This document shows positions 1 to 7,771 of a stretch of DNA of 40,128 nt, piece after piece. The stretch lies in the NCBI GenBank assembly GCA_001516045.1, contig LOEW01000133.1, positions 1 through 40,128 of the forward strand, read 5' to 3'. The translations under genes and the position numbers were made by a program. The stretch's first letter is position 1. The number at the start of each line of letters is the position of its first letter. The stretch comes from Desulfosporosinus sp. BRH_c37. Its GTDB lineage: Bacteria > Bacillota > Desulfitobacteriia > Desulfitobacteriales > Desulfitobacteriaceae. Under the pieces are notes generated by a model, which worked only from the letters and a program-made list of their open reading frames with translations, was not told the DNA's origin and made no database searches.

Positions 1-702
1 ATTTTTGGCATCACCTTATATTTCATCCTTGAAAACATCGGAGTCAAATTTACCACAGCAACAAACGCTTCCCTAATCGTTTCGGTCGTTCCAATCATTA
101 CAATCACATTGGATGTACTGTTCTTTCATGGCAAGATATCCTTAATCAAGCTATTTGGAGTTAGCATAGCCATAGGGGGCTCTTACCTTGCAGTCACCGC
201 CAATGGTAAGGTTGAACTAAATTCCGCCCATTTTATCGGAAATATTTTAATGCTTGCTGCAATGCTGTCATGGGCATTTTTTACGTTGGTCAATAAGTCT
301 CTTCAAGTAAAATATTCGGGATTATTTTTAATGACATACCAAACGATCTTTGGAACCCTGTTATTTATTCCTTTGTCACTATTCGAGTATAAAGAATGGA
401 AACTGTTTTCGCTTATTGCGTTAGGTAATCTTATATTTCAGGCAATTTTTTGTTCATGTGTAGCCTACTTATTGTATATCTATGCCTTGAAACGTTTGGA
501 TGTGGCTTTAACAACCATCTATTTAAATCTGATCCCTGTTGTTGGAGTTCTCTGCGGTTACCTTATTCTCAATGAACGTGTTTTACCCATCCAGCTTGTC
601 GGTGGATTAATAACACTTCTCGCCATCGTAATTATCAATTTTGAATTAGGAATCCCGCGGAAAAATTGGGTTGATAAGTTATTTAACAATTCCGGTGCAT
701 AA
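1..702 (+). CDS. EamA/DMT-family permease, 5' end outside window
   Basis: This is the C-terminal part of a drug/metabolite transporter (DMT) family inner-membrane permease. The frame is open from base 1, so the true start lies upstream and an ATG at 109 is internal. Hydrophobic segments alternate with short loops, as in the second EamA repeat, and the line ATNASLIVSVVPIITI near the window edge matches the conserved end of the first repeat. The protein ends with a short basic and polar tail. Substrate cannot be predicted: the family exports amino acids, nucleosides or drugs. It converges with pgi across a structured spacer. Family is seen with good confidence; function is unknown. Confidence 0.88.
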   Translation: MFGITLYFILENIGVKFTTATNASLIVSVVPIITITLDVLFFHGKISLIKLFGVSIAIGGSYLAVTANGKVELNSAHFIGNILMLAAMLSWAFFTLVNKSLQVKYSGLFLMTYQTIFGTLLFIPLSLFEYKEWKLFSLIALGNLIFQAIFCSCVAYLLYIYALKRLDVALTTIYLNLIPVVGVLCGYLILNERVLPIQLVGGLITLLAIVIINFELGIPRKNWVDKLFNNSGA

Positions 703-1049
703 CCTTTGCGGCGTGAATTTTTGGTGTTAATCCAATAAAAACAAATAAACCAGACCGTCAAAATGAAAAACGATCTGGCATCAAAATATCTTTGCATTAT
801 ATCAGAAACAGTGCCACGGAGCATGCAAGCTCGAACCGTCCCCTCTTGCGCTCCCCCGTAGACCCAAGCCCTGAGGAAGTTTCTTAGCTTAGTGAGCACG
901 GAGAGAGGAATTGCGTCAATGAGCGCAGTCGCTAAGGCGTGAAGAAACACAACGGTTTACATGCAGAAAGCCCAGAGGTTTTGTGTTTTAGCCTTAGCGA
1001 CAAGCGAATAGCAATGGAACGTGTGCGAGCGTGCTAAGACACTTCCGGC
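703..1049. repeat. REP-like structured intergenic repeat between permease gene and pgi
   Basis: No credible gene is present; the reading frames here have no ribosome site and no recognisable protein. The stretch has a sudden shift to GC-rich sequence from about 810. Bases 833-870 resemble 29182-29217: both open with GAACCGTCCCCT and end with GACCCAAGC after a C-rich middle. Bases 928-1001 form a long imperfect hairpin: GTCGCTAAGGC (928-938) pairs with 991-1001 and AAACACAA (945-952) pairs with 981-988. The opening motif is of the type found at REP or transposase-associated repeats in clostridia. No transposase gene accompanies it here. Confidence 0.6.
751..778 (-). terminator. probable terminator distal to pgi
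   Basis: Arms CCAGACCGT (751-759) and ACGATCTGG (770-778) pair over 9 positions with one wobble. Read on the minus strand the hairpin is followed by a T-rich stretch, so it fits a terminator for leftward transcription, although pgi ends about 270 bases away. The plus side lacks a T-run. Confidence 0.45.
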
Positions 1050-2462
1050 CTACAAACTATATCGCGTTTTGCCATACTCCTCAATCTCGTGTTTTCTCGA
1101 TTCGTAACCCTTACGTCCCATTAAGGCGTATGTCCCATTTTTCCCTTCTTCAACTCCCGGTTGATCGAAAGCATTGATGTTCAGCAACTCACCCATATAG
1201 GCAGTCTCCCACTCAAGTAGAAGAAGTAATTGTCCTATGTTATAGGCATCCAAGGTGGGCAGAATAATCTTCTGATGTTGACGACCAGCTAGGGTTAGTG
1301 CGTATTCGGTTGCTTTTTGTTCTGCTAATAATAACTCTTCCAAGGTTCGGCCACCCATGAATTGAATGTCCTCAGGCAATTCCAGATCTATTGGAATCTC
1401 TTGGGTTTCTTTAAATTTCTCAACGGTTACGAAAGTTATGACCTTATCATCGGGCCCCTCAACATATAATTGAACTTGGGAATGTTGGTCGGTTACCCCC
1501 AGTGCTTTTACAGGTGTCTGTCCGACGTGAATAACTCGCCCCTGACGATCTATGCGTTTCCCTAAACTCTCCGCCCACAATTGAGCATACCAGTCCGCCA
1601 TTGTTTTTAAGCCATCAGCATAAGGCATGAACACCGAGATGTTTTTCCCTTTTTGCCACGACAAATGAGCAATTGCAGCCCGTAACTGAGCGGGGTTCGA
1701 TAATACTCCTTTTGAATCCCGAATCCATTGATCCATCATTAAAGCGCCTTCAAGAAGCTGATGAACATCGATCCCGCAGATAGCAGCCGCAAGTAATCCT
1801 ACGGGCGTCAGTTCGGAGAAACGTCCTCCGATCCCAGCCGGAATCACGAACCGCTGATACCCTTCTTTGAGGACAATTGGAAGCAAGTTTCCCTTTTCCT
1901 TATCCGTTGTTACAACAATATGTTCCGAGTAATGATCCCCACACACTCGACGCAGAGTGTCTCGAATTATCAGAAACTGGGCCATAGTTTCTGAGGTGTT
2001 GCCAGATTTTGAAATGACATTAAAAAGGGTTTTATGTGGATCAATCATCTCTAACAGCTCATTAAATCGGACGGGATCAATATTATCCATGACATAAAAG
2101 CGTGGGCGATGACCGCGCTTAGCCGGGGGAAGTTCGTTATAATAGTAATGGTTTAGAGCTTGGTGAATTGCCAAAGGGCCGAGCGCGGAACCACCGATTC
2201 CCAAAACAACAAAGTTATCATATTTAGGGGCCATAGCATTCGCATAATCGATAATCTCCGCGACTTGATCTTTCATGGAAGCCAAAAGCTTTGAAAAATC
2301 GAGCTTCCCTGAGTCCCTCTGTGACATTAGTGAAGTTTGAGCCTGATCCAAGACATTCTGAAGCCCAAGCAATTCCTCTAATAAAAATCCTTGCGGATTT
2401 TGCGAAGAGCTAATCATCCCCGTATAATCTAGCGTTATTCGAGATCGTTCTTGGTAATCCAT
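1050..2462 (-). CDS. pgi: glucose-6-phosphate isomerase
   Basis: Interconverts glucose 6-phosphate and fructose 6-phosphate in glycolysis and gluconeogenesis, in the cytosol. The short (about 470 residue) Firmicute-type protein has the family phosphosugar-binding signatures GIGGSALGPLAI (about residues 88-99) and SKSGNTSETM (about 151-160), plus GIGGRFSELTPVG further on. The ATG at 2462 sits seven bases after GAGG and is preferred; a GTG one codon upstream at 2465 is possible but too close to it. It lies 38 bases downstream of pfkA on the same strand, so the two consecutive upper-glycolysis steps are probably co-transcribed. Intact and of normal length. Confidence 0.97.
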   Translation of the reverse strand: MDYQERSRITLDYTGMISSSQNPQGFLLEELLGLQNVLDQAQTSLMSQRDSGKLDFSKLLASMKDQVAEIIDYANAMAPKYDNFVVLGIGGSALGPLAIHQALNHYYYNELPPAKRGHRPRFYVMDNIDPVRFNELLEMIDPHKTLFNVISKSGNTSETMAQFLIIRDTLRRVCGDHYSEHIVVTTDKEKGNLLPIVLKEGYQRFVIPAGIGGRFSELTPVGLLAAAICGIDVHQLLEGALMMDQWIRDSKGVLSNPAQLRAAIAHLSWQKGKNISVFMPYADGLKTMADWYAQLWAESLGKRIDRQGRVIHVGQTPVKALGVTDQHSQVQLYVEGPDDKVITFVTVEKFKETQEIPIDLELPEDIQFMGGRTLEELLLAEQKATEYALTLAGRQHQKIILPTLDAYNIGQLLLLLEWETAYMGELLNINAFDQPGVEEGKNGTYALMGRKGYESRKHEIEEYGKTRYSL

Positions 2463-2500
2463 CACTCAACCTCATTTCTCTAATATAATTTTTCCTAATC

Positions 2501-3472
2501 CTAAATTGAAAGTTCATTTGCTAAATCATAAAGTTCTCTGTTAAAGGGACTCCGAACGCCATAGGCTGCATCAAGGGGACTAGAAACTACCACTTGATTG
2601 ATATATGCAGTCATCCTATTTGTGTCATTGGCTAATAGAATCTCAATCGCTTTCCCACCCATCGCCGCTGCGATAACGGCATCTAAAGCACTCGGATTTC
2701 CGCCGCGCTGTAAATGGCCAAGTATAGTGATACGAGTCTCAAAGCCTGAACGAGCCCTTAATTCTTTTCCAATTTCATAAACACTTCCTACGCCTTCAGA
2801 AACCAAGATAATACTATGATTCTTCCCGCGTTGATGACCACGCTTTAATTTGTCGCAAATCTCATCCAAATCGAACGGTATTTCTGGCACTAGAATCGAT
2901 TCAGCTCCACAAGCTAAACCTGCCTGAAGAGCTATGTTACCGCAATTTCTGCCCATAACTTCCACAAGGAACGTTCTTTCATGGGAGGACGCAGTATCTC
3001 GAATTTTGCTCACTGCATCCACGACCGTATTGACAGCAGTATCAAATCCTATTGTTAAATCAGTCCCGGCGATATCATTGTCAATCGTACCGGGAATCCC
3101 CACAATTTGAATCCCCTGAGCCACTAAAGTTTGAGCTCCGCGAAAAGACCCGTCTCCCCCTATTACTACCAAAGCGTCAAGTTGATGTTTATGTAACTGT
3201 GCCAAGGCCTTCTGTTGGCCTTCTACTGTCCGCATTTCTTCGGAACGTGCAGTCTTTAAGATGGTTCCGCCGCGAAGCACAATATCCGCAACTGACCCTA
3301 CACTCATTTGTTGGATTTCCCCGTGAATTAGGCCCTCATATCCACGGCTTATTCCATAAACGTCAAGCCCGTGGTAAATCCCTTTCCTGACCACCGCACG
3401 CAAAGCCGCGTTCATTCCCGGAGCATCTCCGCCACTGGTTAGTACCCCAATCCGCTGTATTACGCTTGACAA
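2501..3472 (-). CDS. pfkA: ATP-dependent 6-phosphofructokinase
   Basis: Phosphorylates fructose 6-phosphate with ATP, the committed step of glycolysis. The sequence shows RIGVLTSGGDAPGMNAA at the N terminus, GGDGSFRG (Gly rather than Asp after GGD marks the ATP type, not the PPi type) and the catalytic PGTIDNDIAGTD motif. The longest frame opens at an ATG at 3493, but that frame contains the ribosome site AAGGAG at its second to fourth codons, and a TTG at 3472 follows it by nine bases. Starting at the TTG gives 323 residues, the usual length of about 320. It precedes pgi and follows the dnaA-like gene. Start choice is inferred from the ribosome site and family length. Confidence 0.96.
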   Translation of the reverse strand: MSSVIQRIGVLTSGGDAPGMNAALRAVVRKGIYHGLDVYGISRGYEGLIHGEIQQMSVGSVADIVLRGGTILKTARSEEMRTVEGQQKALAQLHKHQLDALVVIGGDGSFRGAQTLVAQGIQIVGIPGTIDNDIAGTDLTIGFDTAVNTVVDAVSKIRDTASSHERTFLVEVMGRNCGNIALQAGLACGAESILVPEIPFDLDEICDKLKRGHQRGKNHSIILVSEGVGSVYEIGKELRARSGFETRITILGHLQRGGNPSALDAVIAAAMGGKAIEILLANDTNRMTAYINQVVVSSPLDAAYGVRSPFNRELYDLANELSI

Positions 3473-3608
3473 ATTATGTTCACTCCTTCTCATTACGATT
3501 ATCTCATCTTTTGGACTAGAAAATTATATTATTGTTATTATCATGAGTGGTGCCGCTCAGCGGTGAGGGGGTCTGACAGTATTATTAATTATATGTTTTT
3601 TGCTACAC

Positions 3609-4577
3609 TCATACCTGAAATACGTTTATTATATTATGGTATATTTTCTCTAATTCAAGGTCTTTAGTCAGTTTTTCTTGCATTTTTTTATAAGAGCTAA
3701 TCATGCTGGAATGGGAACGATTAAAATAACCCGCAATTGCCGGATAAGAAATCTGACAAAGTGTACGTATTGAGTAAATCGCCAATTCCCTCGCTTCGTT
3801 CACCCTTGGTTTTCTACTTGGTCCTACCAATTCTTCGACTGGGATTTCCATGATTTGAGCAGCTATTTTAATGATATTCATTGGTTCAATAGCCATATTT
3901 CCTTTGTTCTCTTCATATTCCCAATATGTATGGAAACATTGCAAACTCAATTGATCTTGTAGTAATTCCGCGAATTCAACAAATTGTTCAATTATCCTCA
4001 TAGCATCTGCCAAATTGTCTGTACGGTTTGCGATAATGCCCAAAACCTCTGTGTCTATCAAAAGGTGCTTTTGGTGAATATATTCCGCCAAAAAACGCTC
4101 TATTTCATGTACAAGAGGTACTGCGATTGGGAGGACCACTCCACTCAAAAAACGGGAGGCAAGCCGTTCCCCTAGAAATCCTAATTGAGGTAAAGTCGCA
4201 TCAAGTGTGATCACCATCTTACCCCCATTTGCAATGACATATTCATAAGTATAATGGAGTTCCTCGATAGTTTTAACTTTACCCTCCAAAAATTGAAGAT
4301 CATCGATCAGTAGTAACCGAGTCGTACGGTATCGTTGCCTAAATTGATTAAGCTTGTTATCCTGAGCGGCGTAAGCATACTGACGAGCAAAAGCCAAAGC
4401 ATCCGCCAGTATCCCGCCCTCATCTTGTCCCCCATGTTGGTAAAGATAACGTAACATGGCAGTTTTGCCTAGTCCTTTTTGTCCATAAATCAGCGTTACG
4501 TCAGCAGCCTTTACTAGTTCGTAATTTTTAATCAAACGCCATGCTCTAATATTAAATTCACTTAAAAACCAGTTCAA
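3609..4577 (-). CDS. DnaA-like AAA+ protein lacking domains I-II
   Basis: This 322-residue protein resembles the ATPase and DNA-binding parts of the replication initiator DnaA. It has Walker A GQKGLGKT (32-39), Walker B LLLIDD (88-93) followed by LQFLEGK, the box VII-like LASRF with the arginine-finger position kept, and a C-terminal helix-turn-helix resembling domain IV (EARELAIYSIRTLCQISYPA, then FNRSHSSMISSYKK in place of the DnaA signature DHTTV). DnaA is normally about 450 residues; domains I and II are missing because Walker A starts at residue 32. A TTG start follows AAGGAGAGG. It sits upstream of pfkA-pgi rather than next to dnaN. It may be a DnaA paralog, a regulatory DnaA homolog or a transcription factor. 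Role is not established. Confidence 0.85.
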   Translation of the reverse strand: MNWFLSEFNIRAWRLIKNYELVKAADVTLIYGQKGLGKTAMLRYLYQHGGQDEGGILADALAFARQYAYAAQDNKLNQFRQRYRTTRLLLIDDLQFLEGKVKTIEELHYTYEYVIANGGKMVITLDATLPQLGFLGERLASRFLSGVVLPIAVPLVHEIERFLAEYIHQKHLLIDTEVLGIIANRTDNLADAMRIIEQFVEFAELLQDQLSLQCFHTYWEYEENKGNMAIEPMNIIKIAAQIMEIPVEELVGPSRKPRVNEARELAIYSIRTLCQISYPAIAGYFNRSHSSMISSYKKMQEKLTKDLELEKIYHNIINVFQV

Positions 4578-4618
4578 GTGTGCCTCTCCTTAATATCTCA
4601 GCATTTATAGTTATCATC

Positions 4619-5557
4619 TCAATCTGACTTCAGGCTTCCAACCTCTGGCCTCTGGGTTTGGCCCCCGACCTCTGACATCTGATTTGCCAGATAACGATAA
4701 CACTCATCCGCAATAGCCGTTAAAGGTTTATTCCGACGGGTTAAGAGGTAAAAACCACGTTCGATATAAAAATCTTCGACCTTAGTCCATGCTAAACCGT
4801 ACTGCTCACCTGCTTCTAACGCATGTTTTGACAGAAATGAATAGCCAATACCTGAGCGAACAGCATTTTTTACAGCTTCTGTACTTCCAACTTCTAAGGC
4901 TATGTTAAAGTCATTTAAATCGAGCCCACGTTTCACAAGTGACTCCTCTAAAGCCCTTCGATGTCCAGATCCGACCTCACGAATAATCATAGGTTTTTCC
5001 TTAAGTGTGTTTAGTTCGATATTTTGTCCCAAATTAAATGTAAAATCACAAGAATCTACAAAACCTAGTTCATCCTTCATCCAATACTCTGAGGTTAATT
5101 TTTCGGTATCAAATACAGCTCCAACAACTGCAAAATCGACTTCATGAGCAAGGACCTTTTCTGCCATTTCAAGACTGTCCCCTATGGACAGTTTAAACTT
5201 AATTTCCGGATATAATCTCCGAAATGAAGCTATATAAATTGGAAGCAAATATTCACCTGGAATGTGCGAAGCCCCAATATGTACTTTCCCGTTCATTACC
5301 CTTTCGGTACCACCGATTTCTCGCATTAGCACTGTCCATTCATCGTTCAAATGCATGGCATACCGATAAACAGTTTCCCCCTCGGGTGTTAGTGCAAAAC
5401 CCTTTCCCTTACGGTATAGCAATTTAACCCTAAGTTTCTCTTCAAGAGCACGCATCTGATTGGAAACTGCAGGTTGGCTAATTCCCAATTTCCGCGCAAC
5501 AACCGTAAAACTCTGTTCCTCCACAACTTGACTAAACAAACGCATCAAGTCTAACAT
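4619..5557 (-). CDS. LysR-family transcriptional regulator
   Basis: A DNA-binding regulator with an N-terminal winged helix-turn-helix (residues 1-60, including ARKLGISQPAVSNQMRALEE) and a two-lobed periplasmic-binding-protein-like effector domain (from about 90, opening GKVHIGASHIPGEYLLP). The effector domain resembles the CysL/selenium-metabolism branch of LysR proteins, so a sulfur- or selenium-related signal is possible but not proven. The last 18 or so residues (SEVGGQTQRPEVGSLKSD) exceed the usual domain end and are coded by repetitive sequence at 4621-4681. A weak GGGGTG ribosome site precedes the ATG. A 22-bp palindrome lies 18 bases upstream, suggesting autoregulation. The target gene is not evident: the divergent neighbour side is occupied by ppiB on the same strand. 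Confidence 0.92.
   Translation of the reverse strand: MLDLMRLFSQVVEEQSFTVVARKLGISQPAVSNQMRALEEKLRVKLLYRKGKGFALTPEGETVYRYAMHLNDEWTVLMREIGGTERVMNGKVHIGASHIPGEYLLPIYIASFRRLYPEIKFKLSIGDSLEMAEKVLAHEVDFAVVGAVFDTEKLTSEYWMKDELGFVDSCDFTFNLGQNIELNTLKEKPMIIREVGSGHRRALEESLVKRGLDLNDFNIALEVGSTEAVKNAVRSGIGYSFLSKHALEAGEQYGLAWTKVEDFYIERGFYLLTRRNKPLTAIADECYRYLANQMSEVGGQTQRPEVGSLKSD
4621..4681. repeat. degenerate hexamer repeat in the 3' end of the LysR gene
   Basis: The hexamer CCTCTG, or a one-base variant, recurs at 4621-4626, 4642-4647, 4649-4654, 4669-4674 and 4676-4681. It encodes the non-conserved tail of the LysR protein, so the repeat has grown into the reading frame or captured the stop codon. Confidence 0.6.
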
Positions 5558-5574
5558 AATTACACCCCCGACGG

Positions 5575-5596
5575 ACTTAATGATTCGTCATTAAGT
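5575..5596. promoter_or_regulatory. palindromic operator-like site upstream of the LysR gene
   Basis: ACTTAATGA (5575-5583) and TCATTAAGT (5588-5596) are perfect 9-base inverted repeats around TTCG. The site lies 18 bases upstream of the LysR start. LysR proteins bind such dyads near their own gene, so it is a candidate autoregulatory operator; it could alternatively form an RNA hairpin in the leader. Confidence 0.5.
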
Positions 5597-5637
5597 AAAC
5601 TTTGCCGCTCAGCAGCATAGATCTGATAAGTACTAGA

Positions 5638-5656
5638 AAAAGAGGGCTAGGCCCTC
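5638..5656 (-). terminator. terminator of ppiB
   Basis: GAGGGC (5642-5647) and GCCCTC (5651-5656) form a compact hairpin with a 3-base loop; on the minus strand it is followed by TTTTTCT, 40 bases past the ppiB stop. Confidence 0.75.
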
Positions 5657-5696
5657 CTCTTCCGGTGATAGTAAAATATTTAACACAAAAGTAAAG

Positions 5697-6215
5697 CTAG
5701 GGTAGTAGGATAACCTTTTTCATTTTCTGATCTTCTAAGGGTTTATCTGAACGATCCTTAGGAACACTGACAATTCGATTGACTTCTTCCATGCCCTCAA
5801 TCACTTTTCCAAAAGCAGCATACTGTCCGTCTAAGTGGCTTGAAGCCTTGACTACAATGAAAAATTGGGAACTAGCTGAATTAGGGTCTGACGTGCGAGC
5901 CATTGATAAAACGCCACTATCATGCTTTAAATCGTTTTTAAAACCATTACTCGAAAACTCGCCAGGGATTGTTTGTTTACTGCCACCCATCCCCGTTCCA
6001 TTAGGGTCACCGCCTTGAATCATAAAGCCAGGGATAACTCTATGAAAAATGAGGCCATCGTAAAAGCCTTGAGAAACAAGAGATACAAAATTCTTAACGG
6101 TTTGGGGTGCTATCGCCGGATAAAGTTCAACTTTAATCATATTACCGTTTTCCATTTCGATAGTTACGATTGGGTTCTCTTTAAGTTCTTGTTCTTGTGC
6201 ACTTTCATTTGTCAC
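5697..6215 (-). CDS. ppiB: cyclophilin-type peptidyl-prolyl cis-trans isomerase
   Basis: Catalyses cis-trans isomerisation of prolyl peptide bonds. The 172-residue protein carries the cyclophilin core: FYDGLIFHRVIPGFMIQGGD with the catalytic Arg of FHRV, then GSKQTIPGEF, LSMARTSDPNSASSQFFI and LDGQYAAFGKVIEGM. There is no signal peptide, only a short charged N-terminal lead, so the location is probably cytosolic. The start is well set by AAAGGAGGT seven bases upstream of the ATG. It is a single-gene unit closed by the hairpin at 5638-5656. The aromatic residue important for cyclosporin binding in eukaryotic proteins is not discernible; otherwise ordinary. Confidence 0.96.
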   Translation of the reverse strand: MTNESAQEQELKENPIVTIEMENGNMIKVELYPAIAPQTVKNFVSLVSQGFYDGLIFHRVIPGFMIQGGDPNGTGMGGSKQTIPGEFSSNGFKNDLKHDSGVLSMARTSDPNSASSQFFIVVKASSHLDGQYAAFGKVIEGMEEVNRIVSVPKDRSDKPLEDQKMKKVILLP

Positions 6216-6310
6216 CTGAGTGACCTCCTTTATGTTGGGTTTTTATCCATAGTATTATACCACTGCACGTAGAATTTCCCTAATGTTTGGAAGAACTTTA
6301 TACAGTATAA

Positions 6311-6934
6311 CTACTCAATTCGGTCTTCTCGACTTAAACGGCCTCTTTTTACACTATAGAGATAGATCAAGAACACAATAAGGGCCAGGATTATTCCACC
6401 CCGTGCCAAATAGTGATGCAAGATATATAGAATTTTTTCCCAGTGTCCTCCTAAGATTCGACCTAGAGTAATAAATGTTAGCGTCCAAAGAAAGGCACCC
6501 ACCCCTGCTAATGTAGCATATCGACCATAATGAAGTTCACTTATCCCAGAGAAATAGGCAGTAAAGTGACGAAAGCCAGGAAAAAAATATCCAATTACAA
6601 TCAGTCGATCACCAAAACGTTGAAACCAATGTTCAGCTCGAGCGATCTTTCTCTCATTAAGATGTAATATTGGTGAAATCTTATGTAGGAATGGAATTCC
6701 CAAACGCCGGCCAATCCAATAACTCAGGTTCATCCCTAAGAAACTACCTAAGGTGGCGACCAGAAGGGTTTTCCCAAAGTTCATTCGCCCTAATGATATT
6801 TGGAACCCACTAAACGTCATCAGAAATTCATCGGGGACAGGAATACCAACCATGCCCCCTGTAAGCAAAATAAATAGGCCAGTATAGCGATAGTTATAAA
6901 TTATGTCCATCAAATATTGTTCTAGCCCGTGCAT
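6311..6934 (-). CDS. DedA-family membrane protein
   Basis: A polytopic inner-membrane protein of the DedA/VTT family, members of which are linked to polyprenyl-phosphate or phospholipid recycling and membrane homeostasis. It shows the acidic-proline element GIPVPDEFLMTFSG near residue 30, the amphipathic FGDRLIVIGYFFPGFRHFTAYFSGIS segment with the conserved Arg, split by a loop, and a C-terminal hydrophobic segment followed by a basic tail. A second DedA gene lies directly upstream on the same strand, separated by a 7-base tandem repeat. The two are diverged paralogs. Transport substrate cannot be assigned from sequence. Confidence 0.92.
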   Translation of the reverse strand: MHGLEQYLMDIIYNYRYTGLFILLTGGMVGIPVPDEFLMTFSGFQISLGRMNFGKTLLVATLGSFLGMNLSYWIGRRLGIPFLHKISPILHLNERKIARAEHWFQRFGDRLIVIGYFFPGFRHFTAYFSGISELHYGRYATLAGVGAFLWTLTFITLGRILGGHWEKILYILHHYLARGGIILALIVFLIYLYSVKRGRLSREDRIE

Positions 6935-6953
6935 GCTCAGCCTACTTCCTCAA

Positions 6954-7002
6954 TTCGTAGTTCGTAGTTCGTAGTTTGTAGTTTGTAGTTTGTAGTTTGT
7001 AA
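6954..7002. repeat. 7 x 7-base tandem repeat between the two dedA genes
   Basis: Seven exact heptamer steps: three copies of TTCGTAG (6954-6974) then four of TTTGTAG, the last ending TTTGTAA. The two forms differ by one transition. Copy number of such an array is likely to vary between strains. It lies between the ribosome site of the downstream dedA and the stop of the upstream one. Confidence 0.95.
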
Positions 7003-7018
7003 ATATAAGACCAAACGA

Positions 7019-7627
7019 CTAGCGTTTGCGTCTTTTCCACACCACCAAAAAAACCGCTAGGACAAGTGTCCCTCCAATGACAACATCTGCACGATGAAAA
7101 AAGGGTTTAAGTGAAGTCCAATTTTCCCCTAATTTTTGGCCCAAAAAAATTAAGAAAGTACACCAGAGGAACGCGCCAAACACGGTGTAAGTAACCATCT
7201 TTAATAGATTCATTCGTGCGATTCCGGCAGGTAGGGAAATGAAAGTACGTACGATGGGTAGCATTCGTCCCAGAAAAACGGTCATTTCTCCATGCTTTTC
7301 AAATAAGCGTTCCGTCCATGCCAGTTCTCGTTGATTGATCATAATATAACGCCCGAACCGTTTAAGGAAAGGCCGTCCTCCCCACACACCGACATAATAC
7401 GCGACAAGTCCACCGAAGAGGTTCCCTAGGGTTGCAATAACTGTTGCTTGCCAAAAGTCGAAATGCCCTACAGATACCATATAGCCTGTAAAGGGTAAGA
7501 TGATTTCACTAGGTAACGGAATACAGGCGCTCTCAATTGCCATAGCAATAAATACTCCAGAATAGCCAAAGGATGAAATTATGGATTCAACGAATTTTCC
7601 GAGGAAATTAATCAACGCTTCCAACAT
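7019..7627 (-). CDS. DedA-family membrane protein
   Basis: Second DedA/VTT-family protein, 202 residues. It carries ESACIPLPSEIILPFTGY around residue 32, with the conserved Glu and Pro residues, and the signature GRMLPIVRTFISLPAGIARM around 120-140 with the essential-type Arg residues. Four or five hydrophobic segments are visible, and it ends in a strongly basic tail (VVWKRRKR). AAGGAGGG lies just upstream of the ATG with a short spacer. The family is implicated in lipid-carrier or phospholipid flipping; which lipid applies here is unknown. It probably shares a transcript with the dedA gene downstream. Confidence 0.93.
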   Translation of the reverse strand: MLEALINFLGKFVESIISSFGYSGVFIAMAIESACIPLPSEIILPFTGYMVSVGHFDFWQATVIATLGNLFGGLVAYYVGVWGGRPFLKRFGRYIMINQRELAWTERLFEKHGEMTVFLGRMLPIVRTFISLPAGIARMNLLKMVTYTVFGAFLWCTFLIFLGQKLGENWTSLKPFFHRADVVIGGTLVLAVFLVVWKRRKR

Positions 7628-7707
7628 AACCCTCCTTATTCAATCCTATCACTCAACTCACTTCTTGTATAGTTACCTTTTTCTATACGTCAACTGAGAC
7701 CTGGAAC

Positions 7708-7737
7708 AAAGCAGACGCTATTTCTAACATCTGCTTT
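7708..7737 (-). terminator. possible terminator after spoVR
   Basis: AAAGCAGA (7708-7715) pairs with TCTGCTTT (7730-7737), with further partial pairing inside. It lies 35 bases past the spoVR stop. The T-run on the minus side is short, so the call is moderate. Confidence 0.5.
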
Positions 7738-7771
7738 CAAATATGCTCTGATAATTTGATTCAGGAGTTCC

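Noticed and set aside
558..950. A 130-codon leftward frame
   Set aside because: It overlaps the end of the permease gene and the repeat, with no ribosome site and no protein pattern.
6954..7002. CRISPR array
   Set aside because: Units are 7 bases and contiguous with no spacers; no cas genes are present.
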